Origin: JAJPIG01 sp035531675
GTDB taxonomy: Bacteria; Desulfobacterota; Binatia; Binatales; Binataceae
DNA: 64,000 nucleotides
NCBI GenBank assembly: GCA_035531675.1
Contig: DATKSL010000031.1
Location: 1-64,000 of the forward strand
Reading direction: 5' to 3'
The position numbers and the translations under genes are program-made. Under the pieces are notes generated by a model, which made no database searches, was not told the DNA's origin, and saw only the letters and a list, made by a program, of their open reading frames with translations. This document shows, one piece after another, positions 60,470 to 64,000 of the stretch. Every line of letters begins with the position of its first letter. Position 1 is the stretch's first letter.

Positions 60470-62344
60470 ATGGGATTCCTGAGCCCGCTCAATCTGCTGT
60501 GGCTGGCCGGTTCGCTGGCCGTGCTGGTGCTTATCTACCTGCGCTCGCGCGCCCGGCTGACGGTCGAAGTGTCGAGCCTGATGCTGTTCGAGGAGCTTGG
60601 CGCGCCGGTGATCCAGCGCCGCATGCTGCGGCTCGACGCGCTGTTCTGGCTCGAGGCCGCGGCACTGTCGGCGCTGTCGCTGGCGCTGGCCGGACTTTAC
60701 CTGCGGGTGATAGAGCCGGTCGCGACCCATCACACCCATGCCCTGGTGTTCGATCTGGGGGCTGCGATGGGCGCGCAAGACGGCCACGGCTCGCGGCTCG
60801 ACCAAGCGCGCGCCGAGGCCCTGGCGATCGTCGCGCGGGCCCCGGCGGACACGCGCTTCAGCGTGATCGGCTACGCGCTCGACGCGGACGTGATGCATGC
60901 GGCCGGCGGCGATCGCAGCCTCACGCGGGCGGCGCTGGCGAATCTGCACGCGACCGCCGTGGCGCCGCGGCCGGCGGCGCTCAAGGCCGCGCTGATTCGG
61001 GCGCGCGAAGCCGCCGCGATCGATCTGTTCACCGATCGCCCGCCGTCGCCGGCGATGGTGGCCGACGTGCTCAGTCCGGCCCGCCTCGAGGTTCATCTGG
61101 TTGGCGCCGCGGCGGAAAACCTGGCCCTGGTTTCGCTCGATCCCGGCACGCCGGGAATCCGCAAGGGTCACTGCGTGATTCGCAGCTTCGCGCAGCATCC
61201 GATGGGCTCGACGCTGATTATCGAGAGCGATCACGGCGAGCGCCTGTCGCTGCCGATGGTTATCGAGCCTGAGGCTGAGGCGGTGGTGCCGTTCGGTCCG
61301 CTGGCCCGCGGCGGGCTGGTCCACGCCCATCTGGCCACGGTTGGCGACGCGCTCTCCGCCGACGACGATCGCTGGGCTTACGTCGCGCCGGGCGACGCGA
61401 AGAGCCGCGCCCTGGTGCTGTCGCCCGACCCGGCGGTGCGCGACGACCTGTCGCGAATTTTGCTCGGCATCAATCAGAATCTGACGGTCGCCGCCTTCGA
61501 TCCCGGGCAATACCGGCGCGCGAGCGACGCGGCCGCCTACGAATTAATCGTGATGCACGACTGTTACCTGCCCGGACTCGATGCTCCTGCTTTGCTGTTG
61601 ATTTATCCGCCCGCTGCGGGCGCGCGCGACCTCACGGTCACGGGCACTGTGGGAGCGGTTGAACTGGAGGATCGATCGGCGTCAGGGACCGCCGGCGAGA
61701 CCCTGATGCTGGGCCGGGCGCGAGAACTTGCGCTACCCGCCGGCAGCGTGGTGCTCGCGCATTCGGCCGGCAATCCCGCCCACGGCGCGATCCCGCTGGC
61801 CGCGATGGTCGGCAACGGCGGTCAGCATCTCGGCGTCATCGCCTTCGACGTCCGCAACCATCTGCTGATGAATCCCGACGATCTCGAAGCGTTGCTGCTG
61901 ACCGTCGAGCTGGTCAAACGGCTGACCGCGCCCGCGAATCTGCGGGTGGTGAACACCGCCAGTTACGTGACGATGGCCGCGCCCGGCGGCGCCACCCTGC
62001 TCGAACCGGACGGCAACGTCCGCAAGCTTGACGCCGATAGCTCCGGGCAAGTCGGGTTCATGGCGCTCGACGCTGGCCGCTATCGGCTCAAGGCGGCGGC
62101 CGGCGACACGTCGATCTATGCGAACTATTTCGATGAACAGGAATCCGACCTCGCGGCGCGCCCTGAGCTTGCTTCACCCACGCGGCCGCCGCCGGCGAAT
62201 CGCGGCTCTGCGGCGCAGGCGATGACCAGCGGCGTGATGACGCTCAACGCCTGGCTGGTGGCGCTGGCGATGCTCGGGTTGCTGGTCGAGTCGTTGCTGT
62301 TGACACGCGACTGGTGGTGGCGGCGGGTCGCCTATCATGTTTGA
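60470..62344 (+). CDS. BatA-type membrane protein with a MIDAS-less VWA-like domain
   Basis: A 624-residue protein. The first 85 residues have the BatA N-terminal membrane domain (FLSPLNLLWLAG, then LFWLEAAALSALSLALAGL). A VWA-like strand follows as LVFDLGAAM at 92-100; where a MIDAS would read D-x-S-x-S this has D95-L-G-A-A99, so metal binding through this motif is lost. The middle is beta-rich and could be periplasmic. A final membrane segment (NAWLVALAMLGLLVESLLL) ends near residue 615. Its stop overlaps the next gene by 8 nt. Confidence 0.8.
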   Translation: MGFLSPLNLLWLAGSLAVLVLIYLRSRARLTVEVSSLMLFEELGAPVIQRRMLRLDALFWLEAAALSALSLALAGLYLRVIEPVATHHTHALVFDLGAAMGAQDGHGSRLDQARAEALAIVARAPADTRFSVIGYALDADVMHAAGGDRSLTRAALANLHATAVAPRPAALKAALIRAREAAAIDLFTDRPPSPAMVADVLSPARLEVHLVGAAAENLALVSLDPGTPGIRKGHCVIRSFAQHPMGSTLIIESDHGERLSLPMVIEPEAEAVVPFGPLARGGLVHAHLATVGDALSADDDRWAYVAPGDAKSRALVLSPDPAVRDDLSRILLGINQNLTVAAFDPGQYRRASDAAAYELIVMHDCYLPGLDAPALLLIYPPAAGARDLTVTGTVGAVELEDRSASGTAGETLMLGRARELALPAGSVVLAHSAGNPAHGAIPLAAMVGNGGQHLGVIAFDVRNHLLMNPDDLEALLLTVELVKRLTAPANLRVVNTASYVTMAAPGGATLLEPDGNVRKLDADSSGQVGFMALDAGRYRLKAAAGDTSIYANYFDEQESDLAARPELASPTRPPPANRGSAAQAMTSGVMTLNAWLVALAMLGLLVESLLLTRDWWWRRVAYHV

Positions 62345-64000
62345 ACGGTCGCAACTGCTATGGCTGCTGATGCTGACGCCGCTGATTGCGGCGCCCGGCC
62401 TGGTGGCCTTCGGCCGCGGGCGGCGGCTGGGCGGCGCGCTGGAAGCGCTGGTCCGCGCGCTGACCTTCGGCGTTATCGTGCTGTTGCTGGCCGGACTGAA
62501 GTTTCCGGTCCGGGTCGGCGCCAACCATATGGCGGTGGTAGCGCTGGTTGACGAGTCGCGATCGATTGCTCCCGACCAGCGTGCCTGGATGCGGGAGCGA
62601 GTGGCCGATCTGGCGCGTGTCATGGACCCGGCGGATCGGCTGGCCGTGATCGATTTCGGCCGCGATACGCGCCTGGTCGCCCCGCTGGGCGATCCGCGCC
62701 TGCTCGGCGCGATCGACCAGCCGCTCGACGGCGGCGCGACCAACCTGGGCTCAGCGCTGACCACTGCGCTCGGAATTTTCCCGGCTGACGCCGAAAAACG
62801 GGTGGTGCTGCTGAGCGATGGCAACCAGACCGCAGGCAATGCGCTGGCCGAGGCGCCGGCGCTGGCGCAAGACGGCGTGCGAGTCTTCGCCGCTGCGCCG
62901 CCGCCCTCGAGCCTGCGACGGGTCGCGCTCACCGCGCTGCAGGTGCCCGACCCGGTGCGCGCCTATACCCGCTTCGCGCTGCGTCTCGATATCGAAAGTG
63001 AGGCGCGCGAGGCCTTGCCCGGCAAGCTCGTGCTGTACCGCAACGGCAAGCCGGTCGGCGCGCAGACGATGACCCTGCAACCCGGGCTCAATCGCTTCGA
63101 ACTGCCCTACCAGATCGATCAGCCCGGCGCCTACGAGATGAGCGTTGGCCTGTCGGTTCCCGCGCCCGCCGTAACGATCAACCCGCGCGCCAGCACCTCG
63201 CTCTCGGTGCTCGGCACGCCGCGCATCCTGCTGGTCGCAATCACGCCGAGCAAGAGCGTGGTCGACGCGCTCAAGCTGCGCCATTACGAGGTCGACGTGA
63301 TGGCGCCGTCGGCCTTGCCCGAGCGTCCGCAAGCCTACCTCGACTACCAGGCCGTGATCCTGGCCGACGTTACCTCGGCCACCGTCAGCCCGGCGGCGCA
63401 AAGTGCGCTTGACCACTACGTGAGCGACTTCGGCGGCGGCCTGATCGTGACCGGGGCGGCGATGCTGGATGGCGGTTTCAAGGGCAGCGAACTCGAGAAG
63501 GCGCTGCCGGTCCGCTTCCGGCCGCAGCCGCCGCCGCCCACGCGCGAGCCGATTGCGGTCTATCTATGCATCGACCGATCGAATTCGATGAGTTACAACT
63601 CGCGCGATCCTGAGGTCCGCGACGGTGAGCGGATTCGCTACGCCAAGCGCGCCGCAATCGCGCTGCTGAACCAGCTCGACGACACCGACTTCGTCGGCGT
63701 CATCGCCTTCGACTCGCAGCCCTACGTGCTCTCTCATCTGCGGCCGCTGGGCGAGGACCGCGCTCAGCTGGTGCAGCGGATCGAGCGATTGGAGCCGGGC
63801 GGCGGCACCGATTTCAAGGAAGCCCTGGAAATCGCCGAGCGCGAAATCGTCGCGAGCGGGCTGGCGGTTCGCCAAGTCATCCTGCTCACCGACGGCGACA
63901 CCAACCGCGAGTATCATGACCATGACAACCTGATGGCCGCTTACGCTCACGAAGGCATCCCGGTCTCGACCATCCGCATCGGCCCCGACCTCGCCAATCT
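62337..64000 (+). CDS. Double-VWA membrane protein (partial, runs off the window)
   Basis: The frame opens with ATG at 62337, overlapping the upstream stop by 8 nt, and stays open for 554 codons to the window end. Two membrane segments (about 5-25, 40-56) precede a VWA domain with D72-E-S-R-S, then Ig-like and Rossmann/GATase-like regions (about 190-400), then a second VWA with D413-R-S-N-S, the Thr of GGGTDF and the Asp of LLTDGDT. Two intact MIDAS sites in one chain contrast with the preceding MIDAS-less protein. The C-terminus is missing. Confidence 0.82.
   Translation, partial: MFERSQLLWLLMLTPLIAAPGLVAFGRGRRLGGALEALVRALTFGVIVLLLAGLKFPVRVGANHMAVVALVDESRSIAPDQRAWMRERVADLARVMDPADRLAVIDFGRDTRLVAPLGDPRLLGAIDQPLDGGATNLGSALTTALGIFPADAEKRVVLLSDGNQTAGNALAEAPALAQDGVRVFAAAPPPSSLRRVALTALQVPDPVRAYTRFALRLDIESEAREALPGKLVLYRNGKPVGAQTMTLQPGLNRFELPYQIDQPGAYEMSVGLSVPAPAVTINPRASTSLSVLGTPRILLVAITPSKSVVDALKLRHYEVDVMAPSALPERPQAYLDYQAVILADVTSATVSPAAQSALDHYVSDFGGGLIVTGAAMLDGGFKGSELEKALPVRFRPQPPPPTREPIAVYLCIDRSNSMSYNSRDPEVRDGERIRYAKRAAIALLNQLDDTDFVGVIAFDSQPYVLSHLRPLGEDRAQLVQRIERLEPGGGTDFKEALEIAEREIVASGLAVRQVILLTDGDTNREYHDHDNLMAAYAHEGIPVSTIRIGPDLAN

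Noticed and set aside
1..64000. Insertion sequences, prophage, integrase or CRISPR array
   Set aside because: No transposase or integrase motifs, no long direct repeats and no repeat-spacer pattern were seen.

Overview
The window is GC-rich, densely coded bacterial chromosome with no insertion sequence, prophage or CRISPR array that I can see. A Gram-negative host is indicated by an LpxH-like phosphoesterase, a lipoprotein, an outer-membrane-type barrel candidate and an RND permease. The hrcA-grpE-dnaK-dnaJ order, together with a luciferase-like monooxygenase, a P450, an acyl-CoA dehydrogenase, amidohydrolases, extradiol dioxygenases and a Ltp2-type thiolase, resembles uncultivated soil lineages such as Candidatus Binatota (Desulfobacterota_B). 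That assignment is an inference from gene content, not a search result.

Layout. 1-1.7 kb: a carboxymuconolactone-decarboxylase-fold protein and a ferritin-like diiron protein. 1.7-4.5 kb (minus): a ViaA/CoxE-like VWA protein followed 2 nt later by a cytochrome P450. 4.7-9.8 kb (plus): the heat-shock chaperone cluster hrcA, grpE, dnaK, dnaJ. 10-15.4 kb: a MetE-like protein, pyrE-aroE, a DUF1614 membrane protein, a thiolase-like/Zn-ribbon pair and the broken 3' end of a SnoaL-like gene. An initiator tRNA lies at 15.5 kb. 15.7-25.2 kb (minus): an MGDG-synthase-like glycosyltransferase with an LpxH-like phosphoesterase, a GH1 glycosidase, a divergent ArsC-like protein, the Mg2+ P-type ATPase gene mgtA, an orphan NtrC-type regulator and an IclR regulator.

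25.2-33.7 kb (plus) is an aromatic module. A two-subunit CoA-transferase, maleylacetate reductase, the two subunits of an HapCD/PnpCD-type hydroquinone 1,2-dioxygenase and an aldehyde dehydrogenase together give hydroquinone -> 4-hydroxymuconic semialdehyde -> maleylacetate -> 3-oxoadipate -> 3-oxoadipyl-CoA. The divergent IclR gene probably controls it from overlapping promoters. A luciferase-like monooxygenase, alpha/beta hydrolase and FMN-barrel protein follow and may feed it. 33.8-39.4 kb (minus): a GNAT protein, a PLP decarboxylase, and a YCF48-like lipoprotein overlapping an RND/MMPL permease. 39.6-48.5 kb (minus) is a second aromatic operon: catechol 2,3-dioxygenase, 4-oxalocrotonate decarboxylase, tautomerase, semialdehyde dehydrogenase, two tandem BenD-like dehydrogenases, a Rieske ferredoxin, an isochorismatase-like hydrolase, another extradiol-type VOC protein and an amidohydrolase. 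It encodes the 4-oxalocrotonate branch of catechol meta-cleavage.

48.6-57 kb holds an outer-membrane candidate, a DUF4239 protein, a methyltransferase, an acyl-CoA dehydrogenase (TTG start), a FIST protein, an M20 peptidase, endonuclease III and a beta-hydroxyacid dehydrogenase. 57.2 kb to the edge is a tight MoxR-DUF58-BatA-like-VWA operon whose last gene runs out of the window. No single locus is clearly an undescribed system. The strongest leads are the compact hydroquinone module with its regulator, the MoxR/VWA operon with one MIDAS-less member, and the candidate sigma-54 control of mgtA.
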